Origin: Flavobacteriales bacterium | Lineage (GTDB): Bacteria; Bacteroidota; Bacteroidia; Flavobacteriales; UBA7430 | Assembly (NCBI GenBank): GCA_002692065.1 | Contig: NZJX01000017.1 | Coordinates: forward strand, 18,922-82,921 | DNA: 64,000 bases | Direction: 5' to 3' | Shown here: positions 54,401 through 64,000 of the stretch, piece by piece | How the letters are laid out: each line of letters opens with the position of its first letter | Numbering within the stretch: position 1 is the first letter of the stretch | Position numbers and translations under genes: made by a program | The notes under the pieces: generated by a model | Database searches by the model: none | Told to the model about the DNA's origin: nothing | What the model saw: the letters and a program-made list of their open reading frames with translations, nothing else

Positions 54401-55255
54401 TATAGTATCAATATGATTTTTTTCAATAATTACATCTCTATCGAGTAAAACTTCATTTCTTTCAATAGAAACAACTTCACCCGTGTCTTCATCGACAAAA
54501 TCTTCAAACCATGTTTTTAATACTCTAGCTACTAATCTTCTTCCTAAAACTCTTTTTAAGCCAGCCTTACTCACTCTAACTTCGTCTGCGAGATCAAAAA
54601 TTTCAAGTATATCTTTGTCACTTTCATATCCAATAGCCCTCAGTAAAGTGGTCACAGGTAGCTTCTTTTTTCTATCAATATATGCATACATTACAGAATT
54701 GATATCAGTCGCAAATTCAATCCAAGAGCCTTTAAATGGAATAACTCTTGCAGAATATAATTTTGTTCCATTTGCATGATAACTCTGTCCAAAAAATACA
54801 CCTGGAGATCTATGAAGCTGAGAAACACATACTCTTTCAGCGCCATTAATAATGAAGGTACCTCTTTTAGTCATGTATGGAATTGTTCCTAAATAAACAT
54901 CTTGAATAATAGTTTCAAAGTCCTCATGTTCAGGATCAGTACAATAAAGTTTTAATCTTGCTTTCAAAGGAACACTAAAAGTCAAGCCTCTTTCAATACA
55001 TTCATCAACACTATATCTAGGAGGATCAACAAAATAGTCTAAAAATTCCAAAACAAAATTATTTCTTGTATCAGAAATAGGAAAATTTTCGCTAAAGACT
55101 TTAAATAAGCCTTCATTTTCTCTGTCTTCAGATTTAGTTTCTAACTGAAAAAAATCTTTAAATGATTTAAGTTGAATATCTAAGAAATCGGGGTAGTCAA
55201 ATTTTGATTTAATAGATTTAAAACTTAGTCTTGTAATTTGTTTATTTATAGCCAA
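51443..55255 (-). CDS. rpoB: RNA polymerase beta subunit
   Basis: [34 protein letters not shown]; 1270 aa. Confidence 0.99.
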   Translation of the reverse strand: MAINKQITRLSFKSIKSKFDYPDFLDIQLKSFKDFFQLETKSEDRENEGLFKVFSENFPISDTRNNFVLEFLDYFVDPPRYSVDECIERGLTFSVPLKARLKLYCTDPEHEDFETIIQDVYLGTIPYMTKRGTFIINGAERVCVSQLHRSPGVFFGQSYHANGTKLYSARVIPFKGSWIEFATDINSVMYAYIDRKKKLPVTTLLRAIGYESDKDILEIFDLADEVRVSKAGLKRVLGRRLVARVLKTWFEDFVDEDTGEVVSIERNEVLLDRDVIIEKNHIDTIMQAGVKSILLHKETNESSEYKIIHNTLQKDPTNSEKEAVEHIYRQLRNADPPDEETARGIIDKLFFSETRYSLGEVGRYRINKKLDLDIGLDQATLTKVDIILIIKYLIELVNSKAEVDDIDHLSNRRVRTVGEQLNNQFGIGLSRMARTIRERMNVRDNEVFTPIDLINAKTLSSVINTFFGTNQLSQFMDQTNPLAEITHKRRLSALGPGGLSRERAGFEVRDVHYTHYGRLCPIETPEGPNIGLISSLCVFAKVNKMGFIETPYRHVKKGKVSLDDPPVYLSAEEEQEKVIAQANAPVDESGKFTSNLIKARDNGDFPVIEPEKVNYMDVAPNQISSISASLIPFLEHDDANRALMGSNMMRQAVPLMNPESPIVGTGLESSVASDSRVLVNAHGKGTVEYVDSKKIIINYDRTDNERIVSFEEDSVTYNLTKFQKTNQGTCLNIRPIVKVGDKVIKGQVLTEGYATQNGELALGKNLRVAFMPWKGYNFEDAIVISQKVVRDDVFTSIHIDEYSLDVRETKLGSEELTPDIPNVSEEATKDLDENGIIRVGAHVNPGDILIGKITPKGESDPSPEEKLLRAIFGDKAGDVKDASLKASPSLNGVVLDKKLFAKAIKDKKTRLADKKLISSLEADYKKKYSDLKSKLIDKLFSLVSGKTSQGVENDIGEILISKGKKFTQKLLTSIDDFSSLKTINWTTDNKLNQLVNDLIHNYNIKLNDLKGSSRREKFMLSVGDELPAGILKLAKVYIIKKRKLKVGDKMAGRHGNKGIVARIVRDEDMPFMEDGSTVDIVLNPLGVPSRMNIGQIYETVLGWVGSKLGKKFATPIFDGASLEEITELTKKAKIPEYGHTYLFDGGTGEKFDQPASVGVIYMLKLGHMVDDKMHSRSIGPYSLITQQPLGGKAQFGGQRFGEMEVWALEAYGASNILREVLTVKSDDVNGRAKTYESIVKGKEMLEPGIPESFNVLLHELKGLGLKLSLK

Positions 55256-55284
55256 CTGAATAAAATTTAAAAAAAAGAATTAAC

Positions 55285-55315
55285 AAAAAGCACTGAATAA
55301 AATTTTATTCAGTGC
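55285..55315 (-). terminator. rplL-rpoB intergenic hairpin, attenuator/terminator-like
   Basis: Perfect 26-nt palindrome gcactgaataaaattttattcagtgc (55290-55315) followed on the minus strand by TTTTT (55289-55285), between the rplL stop and rpoB start. Confidence 0.7.
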
Positions 55316-55338
55316 ATGTAATATATTATTGAGAATAA

Positions 55339-55719
55339 TTATTTAAGCTCAACTTCTGCTCCAGCTCCCTCTAATTGAGATTTTAGTGCTTCAGCTTCAT
55401 CTTTTGCAATAGATTCTTTAAGAGTAGCAGGTGCACTATCAACAAGTTCTTTTGCTTCTTTTAATCCTTTACCAGTTAACTCTTTAACCAATTTTACAAC
55501 TGCTAATTTTGAACCACCTGGAGCTTTTAAAATAACATCAAATTCTGTTTTTTCTTCACTACCTCCGGCGTCTCCTCCTGGAGTAGCATTACCTGAAACA
55601 GCAACTTGAGCTGCAGCTGGTTCAATTCCATATTCATCTTTTAATATCGAAGCTAACTCATTAACTTCTTTAACTGTTAAATTCACTAATTTTTCAGCGA
55701 AATCTTTTAAATCTGCCAT
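55339..55719 (-). CDS. rplL: 50S ribosomal protein L7/L12
   Basis: [38 protein letters not shown]. Confidence 0.98.
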   Translation of the reverse strand: MADLKDFAEKLVNLTVKEVNELASILKDEYGIEPAAAQVAVSGNATPGGDAGGSEEKTEFDVILKAPGGSKLAVVKLVKELTGKGLKEAKELVDSAPATLKESIAKDEAEALKSQLEGAGAEVELK

Positions 55720-55772
55720 AGTTTTTATTTTTATTGTTGTTTAATTTATTTGAAAGTGAGTGCGTACAATTT

Positions 55773-56300
55773 TTATTCTTTTTTATTTTCAAGGGTTTTT
55801 AAAATACCTGCTAGTTTATTTGAAGCAGAATTAATACTTGATACTATATTTTTCATTGGTGATTGGAGTATTAAAACTATATCACCTATAAGTTCTTCTT
55901 TAGACTTAAGATTTTCTAAAATAGCTAATTGATTCTGGTCATAGTATGATTCATCAATCTGAGCACCTTTAAATGAGGGTTTTTCTGAGGATTTATTTTT
56001 ACTTAAAAATTCCTTAATCACTTTAGCAGGAGCATTAGATGTATCAGATATCATAACTGAGGTATTTCCCTTCAAGACAGATGAAATATCATCGAAGTCC
56101 TTTTCACAAGATTCCATTGCTTGTTTTAGCAAAGTATTCTTAACAACCTGAAGAGTAACACCCTTACTGAAGCAAAGTTTTCTGAGTTTAGAAGTATCTT
56201 CTGAATTCATACCAGAAATGTCAGTCAGATAAACATTTTTACTATCATTAAGCATGTCTTTTAGTTTATCTATAGCTATTTTTTTTTCGTTTTTTGTCAT
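55773..56300 (-). CDS. rplJ: 50S ribosomal protein L10
   Basis: VYLTDISGMNSEDTSKLRKLCFSKGVTLQVVKNTLLKQAM. Confidence 0.97.
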   Translation of the reverse strand: MTKNEKKIAIDKLKDMLNDSKNVYLTDISGMNSEDTSKLRKLCFSKGVTLQVVKNTLLKQAMESCEKDFDDISSVLKGNTSVMISDTSNAPAKVIKEFLSKNKSSEKPSFKGAQIDESYYDQNQLAILENLKSKEELIGDIVLILQSPMKNIVSSINSASNKLAGILKTLENKKE

Positions 56301-56317
56301 AAGTTAAAAATTAAAAT

Positions 56318-57007
56318 CTATAAAGATTTTGAATCAATTTTAAATCCGTTACCCATGGTGCTAGACATAGTTATACTTTTCACATATGTTCCTTTTGCAG
56401 ATGATGGTTTGAGTTTGATAACTGATTGTATAAGTTCAGATGCATTTTCAGCGATTTTTTCGTGATCAAATGAAACTTTAGCTATTGCTGCGTGAATTAT
56501 ACCATATTTATCAACTTTAAAGTCTATTTTTCCAGCTTTAACATCTTTGACTGCTTTTGCTACATCCATTGTAACAGTTCCAGTTTTTGGATTTGGCATC
56601 AAACCTCTAGGACCTAAAATTTTACCTAAAGGACCTAGTTTCCCCATACAACTTGGCATAGTAATAATAACATCAACTTCCGTCCAACCAGATTTAATTT
56701 TTTGAATATATTCATCTAATCCTACAAAATCTGATCCAGCTTCTGTAGCTTCCTTTTCTTTATCTGGAGTACAAATTGTTAACACTTTAATTTTTTTTCC
56801 TGTGCCATTTGGTAAAGTAACAACTCCTCTTACCATTTGATTAGCTTTTCTAGGATCAACACCAAGTCTAATTGCAATATCTATACTCTCATCAAATTTA
56901 GAATTAGAATTCTTTTTTATCAAACTAGATGCCTCAGATAAGTTGTAAAATTTATCTAAATCAAGTTTGTTTCTTTTTTCTGTTTGTTTTTTAGTTAATT
57001 TGGTCAT
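56318..57007 (-). CDS. rplA: 50S ribosomal protein L1
   Basis: [36 protein letters not shown]. Confidence 0.98.
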   Translation of the reverse strand: MTKLTKKQTEKRNKLDLDKFYNLSEASSLIKKNSNSKFDESIDIAIRLGVDPRKANQMVRGVVTLPNGTGKKIKVLTICTPDKEKEATEAGSDFVGLDEYIQKIKSGWTEVDVIITMPSCMGKLGPLGKILGPRGLMPNPKTGTVTMDVAKAVKDVKAGKIDFKVDKYGIIHAAIAKVSFDHEKIAENASELIQSVIKLKPSSAKGTYVKSITMSSTMGNGFKIDSKSL

Positions 57008-57019
57008 ATAATTCTAAGT

Positions 57020-57460
57020 TTATGATTTAGGAAAGTCCCCAGTAACAGTTATACCCATACTTCTTGCAGTTCCAGCTACCATTTTCATAGCAGAGTTTAT
57101 AGTAAAGCAGTTTAAATCTACCATTTTGTCCTCAGCAATTGTTTTAATTTGATCCCAAGTTACTTTGCCAACTTTTTTTCTGTTTGATTCAGGTGATCCT
57201 TTCTTAATTTTAGTTAATTCCAAGAGCTGTACTGCAGCAGGTGGGGTCTTAATTACAAAATCAAAGGATTTATCTACATAAACTGTAATAGATACAGGAA
57301 GGACTTTACCTTGTTTATCTTGGGTTCTAGCATTAAATTGTTTGCAAAATTCCATAATATTAACACCTTTTGCACCTAAAGCTGGGCCAACAGGTGGTGA
57401 AGGGTTTGCTGATCCTCCACGAACTTGTAATTTAATTAAACCTACTATTTCTTTTGCCAT
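57020..57460 (-). CDS. rplK: 50S ribosomal protein L11
   Basis: [38 protein letters not shown]. Confidence 0.98.
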   Translation of the reverse strand: MAKEIVGLIKLQVRGGSANPSPPVGPALGAKGVNIMEFCKQFNARTQDKQGKVLPVSITVYVDKSFDFVIKTPPAAVQLLELTKIKKGSPESNRKKVGKVTWDQIKTIAEDKMVDLNCFTINSAMKMVAGTARSMGITVTGDFPKS

Positions 57461-57480
57461 CTTAAAATTAGTTAACTGTT

Positions 57481-58032
57481 TTATTCTTTTTCAACTTGTA
57501 AAAAATTTAACTCTAAAGGAGTTTTTCTACCAAATATTTTTACCATAACAAGTAATTTCCTCTTTTCTTCATTAATTTCTTCTATTAAACCACTAAACCC
57601 ATTAAAGGGACCATCTATAACTTTTACCGGTTCACCGGTAACATAGGGCATACTCATTAATTCATCGGCCTCAGACAACTCATCTACTTTACCTAACATT
57701 CTATTAACCTCAGAAAGTCTTAAAGGTAGCGGATCTCCCCCTTTGGTAGCGCCAAGAAATCCAATTACTCCAGTAATTGACTTTATAGCATGGACAACTT
57801 CACCTATTAAGTCTGCTTCAATCATTATGTATCCTGGAAAAAAATTTCTTTCTTTTGTGACTTTTTTCCCATTCTTAATCTTGTAAACTTTCTCAGTTGG
57901 AACTAGTACTTGAGAAACATAATTCTCCATTCTAAGCTCTTCCATTTCTCTTTCAATGTATGTCTTGACCTTAGATTCTTTTCCTGATATTGCCCTCACA
58001 ACATACCATTTTTTTTTTGCTTCAACTTTCAT
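57481..58032 (-). CDS. nusG: Transcription termination/antitermination factor NusG
   Basis: [45 protein letters not shown]. Confidence 0.97.
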   Translation of the reverse strand: MKVEAKKKWYVVRAISGKESKVKTYIEREMEELRMENYVSQVLVPTEKVYKIKNGKKVTKERNFFPGYIMIEADLIGEVVHAIKSITGVIGFLGATKGGDPLPLRLSEVNRMLGKVDELSEADELMSMPYVTGEPVKVIDGPFNGFSGLIEEINEEKRKLLVMVKIFGRKTPLELNFLQVEKE

Positions 58033-58045
58033 AAAATATGGTTAG

Positions 58046-58228
58046 TTAAAATAAGTTATAAAATTCACCCAATATTTTGTCAAATCCTAAATCCATTAAA
58101 CTAATTATTAGAGCGATAATTATTGATGATATTGCAACTAATAAGGTACTGGATTGTAATTGGGAAAGACTAGGCCAGGTTACTTTAGTAATTAATTCAT
58201 TATATGAATCTAAAATATATTTCTTCAT
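58046..58228 (-). CDS. secE: Preprotein translocase subunit SecE
   Basis: YNELITKVTWPSLSQLQSSTLLVAISSIIIALIISLMDLGFDKIL. Confidence 0.93.
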   Translation of the reverse strand: MKKYILDSYNELITKVTWPSLSQLQSSTLLVAISSIIIALIISLMDLGFDKILGEFYNLF

Positions 58229-58244
58229 ATACTATTATTTTTTG

Positions 58245-58315
58245 CACGGGTAGAGAGATTCGAACTCCCATCGACGGTTTTGGAGACCGGAATGCTACCA
58301 TTGCACCATACCCGT
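58245..58315 (-). tRNA. tRNA-Trp (CCA)
   Basis: ACGGGTATGGTGCAATGGTAGCATTCCGGTCTCCAAAACCGTCGATGGGAGTTCGAATCTCTCTACCCGTG; anticodon CCA. Confidence 0.95.
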
Positions 58316-58335
58316 GTGGGAAATTTCAAATAATC

Positions 58336-59520
58336 TTATAAAATCTCTGTTACTTGTCCTGCACCAACTGTTCTTCCTCCTTCTCTTATTGCAAATCTTA
58401 AACCTTTATTCAAAGCAACAGTATTTATCAAGTTAACTGTTATTGTTAAGTTATCACCAGGCATTACCATTTCAGTTCCCTCTGGTAATACTATTTCACC
58501 AGTCACATCAGTTGTTCTTATATAAAATTGAGGTCTGTATTTATTGTGAAAAGGAGTATGTCTTCCTCCTTCCTCTTTTTTTAACACGTATACCTCAGCC
58601 TTAAATTTATCGTGAGGAGTAACTGAGCTAGGTTTACATATAACCATACCTCTTTTGATATCTGTTTTTTCTATACCACGGAGTAATAAACCAACATTAT
58701 CTCCAGCTTCACCTCTATCAAGAATTTTTCTAAACATTTCTACACCAGTTATTGTTGAGGATAAATTTTCAGCTCCCATTCCAAGAATATCTACAGTATC
58801 TCCACTATTTGCAACTCCTAATTCAATTCTACCAGTAGCAACAGTTCCTCTACCAGTGATTGAAAATACATCTTCAACCGGCATCAGAAAATCCTTTTCT
58901 ACATCTCTAACTGGCATCTCGATCCACTCGTCAACATTTTTCATAAGCTCTTTAACGGTATCAACCCATTTACCTTCACCGTTTAAAGCCCCTAGTGCTG
59001 AACCTTGAACGACAGGAGTATTGTCTCCATCAAACTCATAGAAGGATAGCAGGTCTCTAATTTCCATATCGACTAGTTCGAGTAATTCTTCATCATCTAC
59101 CATATCAACTTTATTCATGAAAACAACAATTCTAGGAACGCCAACCTGTCTTGCCAAAAGTATATGTTCTCGAGTCTGTGGCATTGGGCCGTCCGTGGCA
59201 GCAACTACTAGTATAGCTCCATCCATTTGTGCCGCACCAGTTACCATATTTTTGACATAATCTGCGTGACCAGGACAATCGACATGTGCGTAATGACGGT
59301 TTTGAGTCTCATATTCAACATGTGAGGTATTAATTGTAATACCTCTCTCTTTTTCTTCAGGTGCATTATCTATTGCATCAAAGTCTTTTTTTGCTGCCAA
59401 TCCATCAGTAGCAAGTACAGTTGTAATTGCAGCAGTTAGTGTAGTTTTTCCATGATCAACATGACCAATAGTACCTATATTTAGGTGGGGTTTACCTCTT
59501 TGAAAAGTTTCTTTTGCCAT
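58336..59520 (-). CDS. tuf: Elongation factor Tu
   Basis: [48 protein letters not shown]. Confidence 0.99.
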   Translation of the reverse strand: MAKETFQRGKPHLNIGTIGHVDHGKTTLTAAITTVLATDGLAAKKDFDAIDNAPEEKERGITINTSHVEYETQNRHYAHVDCPGHADYVKNMVTGAAQMDGAILVVAATDGPMPQTREHILLARQVGVPRIVVFMNKVDMVDDEELLELVDMEIRDLLSFYEFDGDNTPVVQGSALGALNGEGKWVDTVKELMKNVDEWIEMPVRDVEKDFLMPVEDVFSITGRGTVATGRIELGVANSGDTVDILGMGAENLSSTITGVEMFRKILDRGEAGDNVGLLLRGIEKTDIKRGMVICKPSSVTPHDKFKAEVYVLKKEEGGRHTPFHNKYRPQFYIRTTDVTGEIVLPEGTEMVMPGDNLTITVNLINTVALNKGLRFAIREGGRTVGAGQVTEIL

Positions 59521-59576
59521 AATTTTTAATTTAAATTAAATACTAAATTAATATATATCTGAAAATCAGATACTTG

Positions 59577-59649
59577 AGCGAGAGACGAGAATCGAACTCG
59601 CAACCCTCAGCTTGGAAGGCTGACGCTCTACCAATTGAGCTACTCTCGC
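59577..59649 (-). tRNA. tRNA-Gly (TCC)
   Basis: GCGAGAGTAGCTCAATTGGTAGAGCGTCAGCCTTCCAAGCTGAGGGTTGCGAGTTCGATTCTCGTCTCTCGCT; anticodon TCC. Confidence 0.97.
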
Positions 59650-59663
59650 TTTTATATTTTAAG

Positions 59664-59745
59664 TGGTGGGAGAAGGATTCGAACCTTCGAAGGCTAGGCC
59701 AGCAGATTTACAGTCTGCCCTCGTTGACCGCTTGAGTATCCCACC
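59664..59745 (-). tRNA. tRNA-Tyr (GTA)
   Basis: GGTGGGATACTCAAGCGGTCAACGAGGGCAGACTGTAAATCTGCTGGCC...GGTTCGAATCCTTCTCCCACCA; anticodon GTA, long variable arm. Confidence 0.97.
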
Positions 59746-59777
59746 CCAACAATTTTTCACAAAATAAAGAACAACAG

Positions 59778-59851
59778 AGCCGATGGAGGGGCTCGAACCC
59801 ACGACCTGCTGATTACAAATCAGCTGCTCTAGCCAGCTGAGCTACATCGGC
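59778..59851 (-). tRNA. tRNA-Thr (TGT)
   Basis: GCCGATGTAGCTCAGCTGGCTAGAGCAGCTGATTTGTAATCAGCAGGTCGTGGGTTCGAGCCCCTCCATCGGCT; anticodon TGT. Confidence 0.97.
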
Positions 59852-60027
59852 AATGTCATCTCTCTCTTAACCAACAAAACCTTCAGAAAAAGAGACTGCA
59901 AATTTATAAAACTAATGAACATGAAAAAATAATATTCAATTTTTTTTTAAATGATTTATTTCATTGTAAGAAAAAAAATAAAAAAGTTAATTTAAATTAT
60001 TGGATATAATTTGTTAAAATTAGAGAA

Positions 60028-60915
60028 TTATTCTGAACCACGAGGATGAGATAAGTTATAAACTTTCTTTAAATTTTCATAGGATGTATGAGTATAAATT
60101 TGAGTTGAATTGAGACTGGAGTGTCCTAATATTTCTTTTATTGCCATAAGATCAGCTCCTTCATTGAGCAGGTGAGTGGCGAATGCATGTCTAAGAGTGT
60201 GAGGACTTTTTTTTGTTATAGTAGAAACTTTGCTAATGTATAATTTTACAATTCTGTAGACCAATTTAGGGTATAATTTTTTGCCATTATGATTTAAAAA
60301 TAAATATTGAGAATTATTTTTAAAATTATCATTTCTTACACTGATAAATTTTTTTAAATCATTTAAGTGACTATCTAATAATGGAATTAACCTTTGTTTA
60401 TCTCTTTTTCCAGTAACTTTAATATATTTTTGATAAAAACTTATATCATTAACTTCTAAGTTAATTAGCTCTGATAACCTCATTCCAGTATAGTAAAACA
60501 TTTGTAATATAGTTTTATCTCTTTCCCCAATATAACCTTCAAGAAAAAAATTATTATCAAAAAGTTTATTTAGATCCTCTTTACTGGCAAATTCTGGAAT
60601 CTTTTTTTTTGTCTTCAAGGAAATAATATTTTTGGTAGGATTACCTTTAAAAAAATTATTGTTATTTTGAAATCTGTAGTATCTTCTTAAAACAGAAAGT
60701 TTTCTATTAACTGAGTTTTTATCGTAGCCTTTAGAAACTAGATGAGAAATCCAAGCTTTAATATTTTGAGTTTTTACATCTTTTAATGTTAAATCTAAAT
60801 TAAGTAATAAAAATTTTTCAAACTGATTTAAATCTGAAACATAGGATTTAACAGTTAGTGAAGAATATCTTTTTACTGAATCAATATATTCAATAAATTT
60901 GGAAATGTGATTCAT
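60028..60915 (-). CDS. xerC: Tyrosine recombinase XerC-like
   Basis: MFYYTGMRLSELINLEVNDI; SPHTLRHAFATHLLNEGADLMAIKEILGHSSLNSTQIYTH. Confidence 0.95.
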   Translation of the reverse strand: MNHISKFIEYIDSVKRYSSLTVKSYVSDLNQFEKFLLLNLDLTLKDVKTQNIKAWISHLVSKGYDKNSVNRKLSVLRRYYRFQNNNNFFKGNPTKNIISLKTKKKIPEFASKEDLNKLFDNNFFLEGYIGERDKTILQMFYYTGMRLSELINLEVNDISFYQKYIKVTGKRDKQRLIPLLDSHLNDLKKFISVRNDNFKNNSQYLFLNHNGKKLYPKLVYRIVKLYISKVSTITKKSPHTLRHAFATHLLNEGADLMAIKEILGHSSLNSTQIYTHTSYENLKKVYNLSHPRGSE

Positions 60916-60941
60916 TCTTATATTAGAGAAGGATGTGAAAT

Positions 60942-61130
60942 TTACTCAGCTTGCTTGAGTTGTTGAACATATGCTGCTTTGATGAGCTGCTGTCTTCTTC
61001 TAATTGATGGTTTTATAAATTCTTTTCTTGCTCTTAAATCTTTCATAGCACCAGTTTTATCAAACTTACGCTTAAATCTTTTGAGAGCTCTTTCAATTGC
61101 TTCTCCATCTTTAACAGGGATTATAATCAT
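60942..61130 (-). CDS. rpsU: 30S ribosomal protein S21
   Basis: MIIIPVKDGEAIERALKRFKRKFDKTGAMKDLRARKEFIKPSIRRR. Confidence 0.97.
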   Translation of the reverse strand: MIIIPVKDGEAIERALKRFKRKFDKTGAMKDLRARKEFIKPSIRRRQQLIKAAYVQQLKQAE

Positions 61131-61190
61131 TTCATTAAAAATTAGTTTTGCAAATATAATAAAAATAACAATATTTAAAACAACTTAAAT

Positions 61191-62327
61191 TTATTTTAAT
61201 ATTTCCTTAGAAATTACTAACAACTGAATCTGAGAAGTACCCTCACCAATAGTTGTTAACTTAGAATCTCTGTAAAATTTTTCAACAGGAAAATCTTTAA
61301 TATATCCATAACCTCCAAAAATTTGTACTGCAAGATTTGATATATCTACCGAAATCTCAGATGAATAATACTTTGCCATTGAACTTTCTTTAGTAACCTT
61401 TAAAAATCTATCAATCTTATCTACTGCTTTATAAATTAGTAATTCAGATGCCATAATTTTACTGTACATATCTGCTAAAATAAATGCTATAGATTGATGA
61501 TTGGATATAGGTATTTTAAATTGGATTCTTTCCTTAGAATACTTTAGAGAATTTTGATAAGCACCTTTAGATATGCCAAGTGCCAAGGCAGCAATTGAAA
61601 TTCTTCCTCCATCTAAAATTTTCATAGATTGAATAAAGCCCTCTCCAATTTCTCCAAGTAAATTTTCTTGAGGTATTCTACAATTATCAAAAATTATTTC
61701 GGAAGTCTCTGATGCTCTCATTCCTAGTTTATCCTCTTTTTTCCCCGAAAAAAAACCTTTAGTACCTCTCTCAACAACAAAAGCAGACATGTCACTTGAG
61801 TTATTTTTGTTACCCGTTCTAACTACTACAACTGTAATTGAAGCAGAAATACCATGAGTTATAAAATTTTTTGAACCATTTAAAATCCACTCATTACCAA
61901 CTTTAACTGCTTTAGTTTTCATATTACCAGAATCGGACCCAGTATTTTGTTCAGTTAAAGCCCAAGCACCTATTTGTTTTCCTGAACATAGTTTAGGAAG
62001 CCATTTTTTTTTCTGATATTCATTTCCAAACTTATAAATATGTGCTAGACAAAGTGAATTATGAGCTGCAACAGACAACCCTATAGAAGGATCAATTTTA
62101 GAGATCTCTTCAATTATTTTAACATATTCTTTATAAGTTAATCCCGATCCACCATATTTTTCAGGAATTAACACTCCCATTATACCCATTTTTCCTAGGA
62201 TTTTAAATAAATCTACAGGAAAATATTGTTTATCATCCCATTCTTTATAAAATGGTAAAATATGTTTTTTAACAAGATCCTTTACTGACCTTTGAATACT
62301 TTTTTGAGTATCAGAATATTGTATCAT
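61191..62327 (-). CDS. Acyl-CoA dehydrogenase
   Basis: GIMGVLIPEKYGGSGLTYKEY; WALTEQNTGSDSGNMKTKA; QIFGGYGYIKDFPVEKFYRDSKLTTIGEGTSQIQ. Confidence 0.96.
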   Translation of the reverse strand: MIQYSDTQKSIQRSVKDLVKKHILPFYKEWDDKQYFPVDLFKILGKMGIMGVLIPEKYGGSGLTYKEYVKIIEEISKIDPSIGLSVAAHNSLCLAHIYKFGNEYQKKKWLPKLCSGKQIGAWALTEQNTGSDSGNMKTKAVKVGNEWILNGSKNFITHGISASITVVVVRTGNKNNSSDMSAFVVERGTKGFFSGKKEDKLGMRASETSEIIFDNCRIPQENLLGEIGEGFIQSMKILDGGRISIAALALGISKGAYQNSLKYSKERIQFKIPISNHQSIAFILADMYSKIMASELLIYKAVDKIDRFLKVTKESSMAKYYSSEISVDISNLAVQIFGGYGYIKDFPVEKFYRDSKLTTIGEGTSQIQLLVISKEILK

Positions 62328-63806
62328 TTATTTTACTTTTTTCACTTTACCAGAATTTAATTTCTCTGAATACATTTCTAAATCTTCTTTAACTTCATTG
62401 CTTAAAAAATATAAACCTAGAATATTTGGGAAAGCCATTGCTAAAATCATCATATCAGAAAAATCAATTACAGAACCTAAACTAACTGAAGATCCAATAA
62501 CTACAAATAATAAAAATAACAATTTATAGGAAATATCTACAAATTTTGAGTTTCCAAATAAATATGTCCATGATTTTAACCCATAATATGACCAAGATAT
62601 CATTGATGAAAAAGCGAATAAAAAAATAGCTACAACTAATAATAACGGAAACCACGAAATAACTGATTCAAAAGCTGAAGAAGTCAATTGAGCTCCTTCT
62701 AAATCAAGTCCTAAATGTCTGTCTGTAATAATAATAACAAAGGCAGTCATGGTACAAATTACAACTGTATCGATAAATGGTTCCAAGAGAGCAACAATTC
62801 CCTCTTTTACTGGTTCATCAGTTTTTACTGCTGAGTGAGCTATGGCAGCAGAACCTATTCCAGCCTCATTTGAAAAAGCTGATCTTTTAAATCCTTGAAT
62901 TAAAACTCCAATAATACCCCCTTTTGTTGCATCATTTGAAAAAGCAGAGGTTACTATTAAATGTAAAACATCAAAGATTTTGTTATAATTTAATATTATT
63001 ATAAATAATGATGCTCCTACATATAAAAAAGCCATAAATGGTACAATTTTTTCAGTTATCTTAGCTATTGACTTTATCCCGCCTATAATAACTAGGCCTA
63101 CAAATAAAGAAAGTATCAAACCAAAATAAAAGCCATTTCCAGGCATTATTTGAAATTGACCTTCAATTTGAGCATAAGCTTGGTTGGCTTGAAACATACA
63201 TCCTCCACCGAATGATCCACCTACACATAATACAGCAAATAAAGCTCCTATAAACTTACCAAATTTTTCAAAATTCCTTGATTTAAATGTCTCACTTAAA
63301 TAATACATAGGCCCCCCTGAAACTTCACCTTTATCATTTATTTTTCTATACTTTACTCCTAGGGTACATTCAACAAATTTAGAGGACATTCCCAGAAACC
63401 CTGCAATTATCATCCAAAATGTTGCACCCGGTCCACCAACAGAAATTGCTACTGCAACACCTGCTATATTTCCTAGTCCAACTGTCGCAGATAAAGCCGT
63501 TGTCAGTGCTTGAAAATGAGATACTTCACCATCTTCATTTGGACTATCATACTTGCCTCTAACTAAATCTATTGCATGTTTAAAATAAAAAATATTTACG
63601 AATTTCATTTTTAAAGTAAAAAAAACTGCACCACTTATTAACCATATTACTACAATTGGAATTCCCATCGAAAAAGGTTCCCAAAATATTGTTTTTGACA
63701 TTATTTCGACAATTGGCTCAAAAACTGAGTTAATAGATCTGGATAAATTATTTTCTGCAAACGTAAAATTATGAATGAATAATAAAATATATTTGATTTT
63801 TTTCAT
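62328..63806 (-). CDS. Alanine/glycine:cation symporter (AGCS family)
   Basis: [75 protein letters not shown]. Start moved from 63845 to M at 63806 because the longer form overlaps the upstream CDS. Confidence 0.93.
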   Translation of the reverse strand: MKKIKYILLFIHNFTFAENNLSRSINSVFEPIVEIMSKTIFWEPFSMGIPIVVIWLISGAVFFTLKMKFVNIFYFKHAIDLVRGKYDSPNEDGEVSHFQALTTALSATVGLGNIAGVAVAISVGGPGATFWMIIAGFLGMSSKFVECTLGVKYRKINDKGEVSGGPMYYLSETFKSRNFEKFGKFIGALFAVLCVGGSFGGGCMFQANQAYAQIEGQFQIMPGNGFYFGLILSLFVGLVIIGGIKSIAKITEKIVPFMAFLYVGASLFIIILNYNKIFDVLHLIVTSAFSNDATKGGIIGVLIQGFKRSAFSNEAGIGSAAIAHSAVKTDEPVKEGIVALLEPFIDTVVICTMTAFVIIITDRHLGLDLEGAQLTSSAFESVISWFPLLLVVAIFLFAFSSMISWSYYGLKSWTYLFGNSKFVDISYKLLFLLFVVIGSSVSLGSVIDFSDMMILAMAFPNILGLYFLSNEVKEDLEMYSEKLNSGKVKKVK

Positions 63807-63816
63807 TGGATAATAT

Positions 63817-64000
63817 TTAAAATAATGAAGAAATATAATTTGCACCTATGATACTCAAATTCATTACTTCGTCTGAACCCATTTTCTTTAATTTTGATTC
63901 AGAATTAGGATTATCTGATACACTAACAACTTTTATATTATTATTTAATTGTTTTACCAAAAAAATATTATCAATATTTAAATTATCTTTTTTGTGAAGA
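63817..64000 (-). CDS. Partial: C-terminal part of an RCK/TrkA-N-like protein, probably a K+ channel
   Basis: Reverse strand ...[58 protein letters not shown]-terminus beyond right edge, so not in track. Confidence 0.6.
   Translation of the reverse strand, partial: LHKKDNLNIDNIFLVKQLNNNIKVVSVSDNPNSESKLKKMGSDEVMNLSIIGANYISSLF

Noticed and set aside
48366-59008. Plus-strand ORFs antisense to rpoC, rpoB, rplJ, rplK and tuf (48366, 54483, 55750, 57342, 58655)
   Set aside because: Opposite strand of highly conserved housekeeping genes.
59555-59575. Short hairpin tatctgaaaatcagata between tuf and tRNA-Gly
   Set aside because: Stem is short and AT-rich with no clear T-tract; too weak to call.
60028-60915. 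XerC-like recombinase as a sign of an integrated mobile element next to tRNA genes
   Set aside because: It sits in the conserved rpsU-xerC housekeeping context; no att-like repeats or cargo genes seen.

Overview
AT-rich, densely packed chromosomal segment of a Bacteroidota (Flavobacteriales-like) genome; lineage inferred from synteny and protein families. Most of it is housekeeping: mnmA, htpG, rsmD-coaD, pyrE, birA, rsfS-ftsH-LUD-cdsA-psd, a glycan-type operon (wecB-like epimerase, deacetylase, acyltransferase-like), rpsT, proS, lpxK/lpxH, gatB, lipA, ung, rmuC, rlmB, nth, the rpoC-rpoB-rplL-rplJ-rplA-rplK-nusG-secE-tuf block with tRNAs, xerC, rpsU, an acyl-CoA dehydrogenase and an AGCS symporter. 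Less ordinary items: (1) positions 1-7755 (minus) are one uninterrupted frame of at least 2585 codons that runs off the left edge and is absent from the ORF track. It encodes a secreted, Cys/Asp/Asn-rich giant made of about 55-60 degenerate 'GCTDxxAxNYNxxAxxDDGSC' units, with TSP3-like acidic loops and inserted domains. (2) The adjacent upstream gene encodes a small secreted protein that appears to share a domain with an insertion inside the giant; that gene is interrupted at an A11 tract. (3) A standalone bacterial nitric oxide synthase. (4) A second locus with the same Cys-repeat plus a DUF3105-like domain, broken by two frameshifts. (5) Further apparent 1-nt A-tract lesions in a YjjG-like HAD gene and possibly at the rsfS start. 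(6) A Trp/Gly/Asn repeat protein, an unlisted 41-aa putative lipoprotein, and an rplL-rpoB attenuator-like hairpin. No CRISPR, IS element or rRNA was found.
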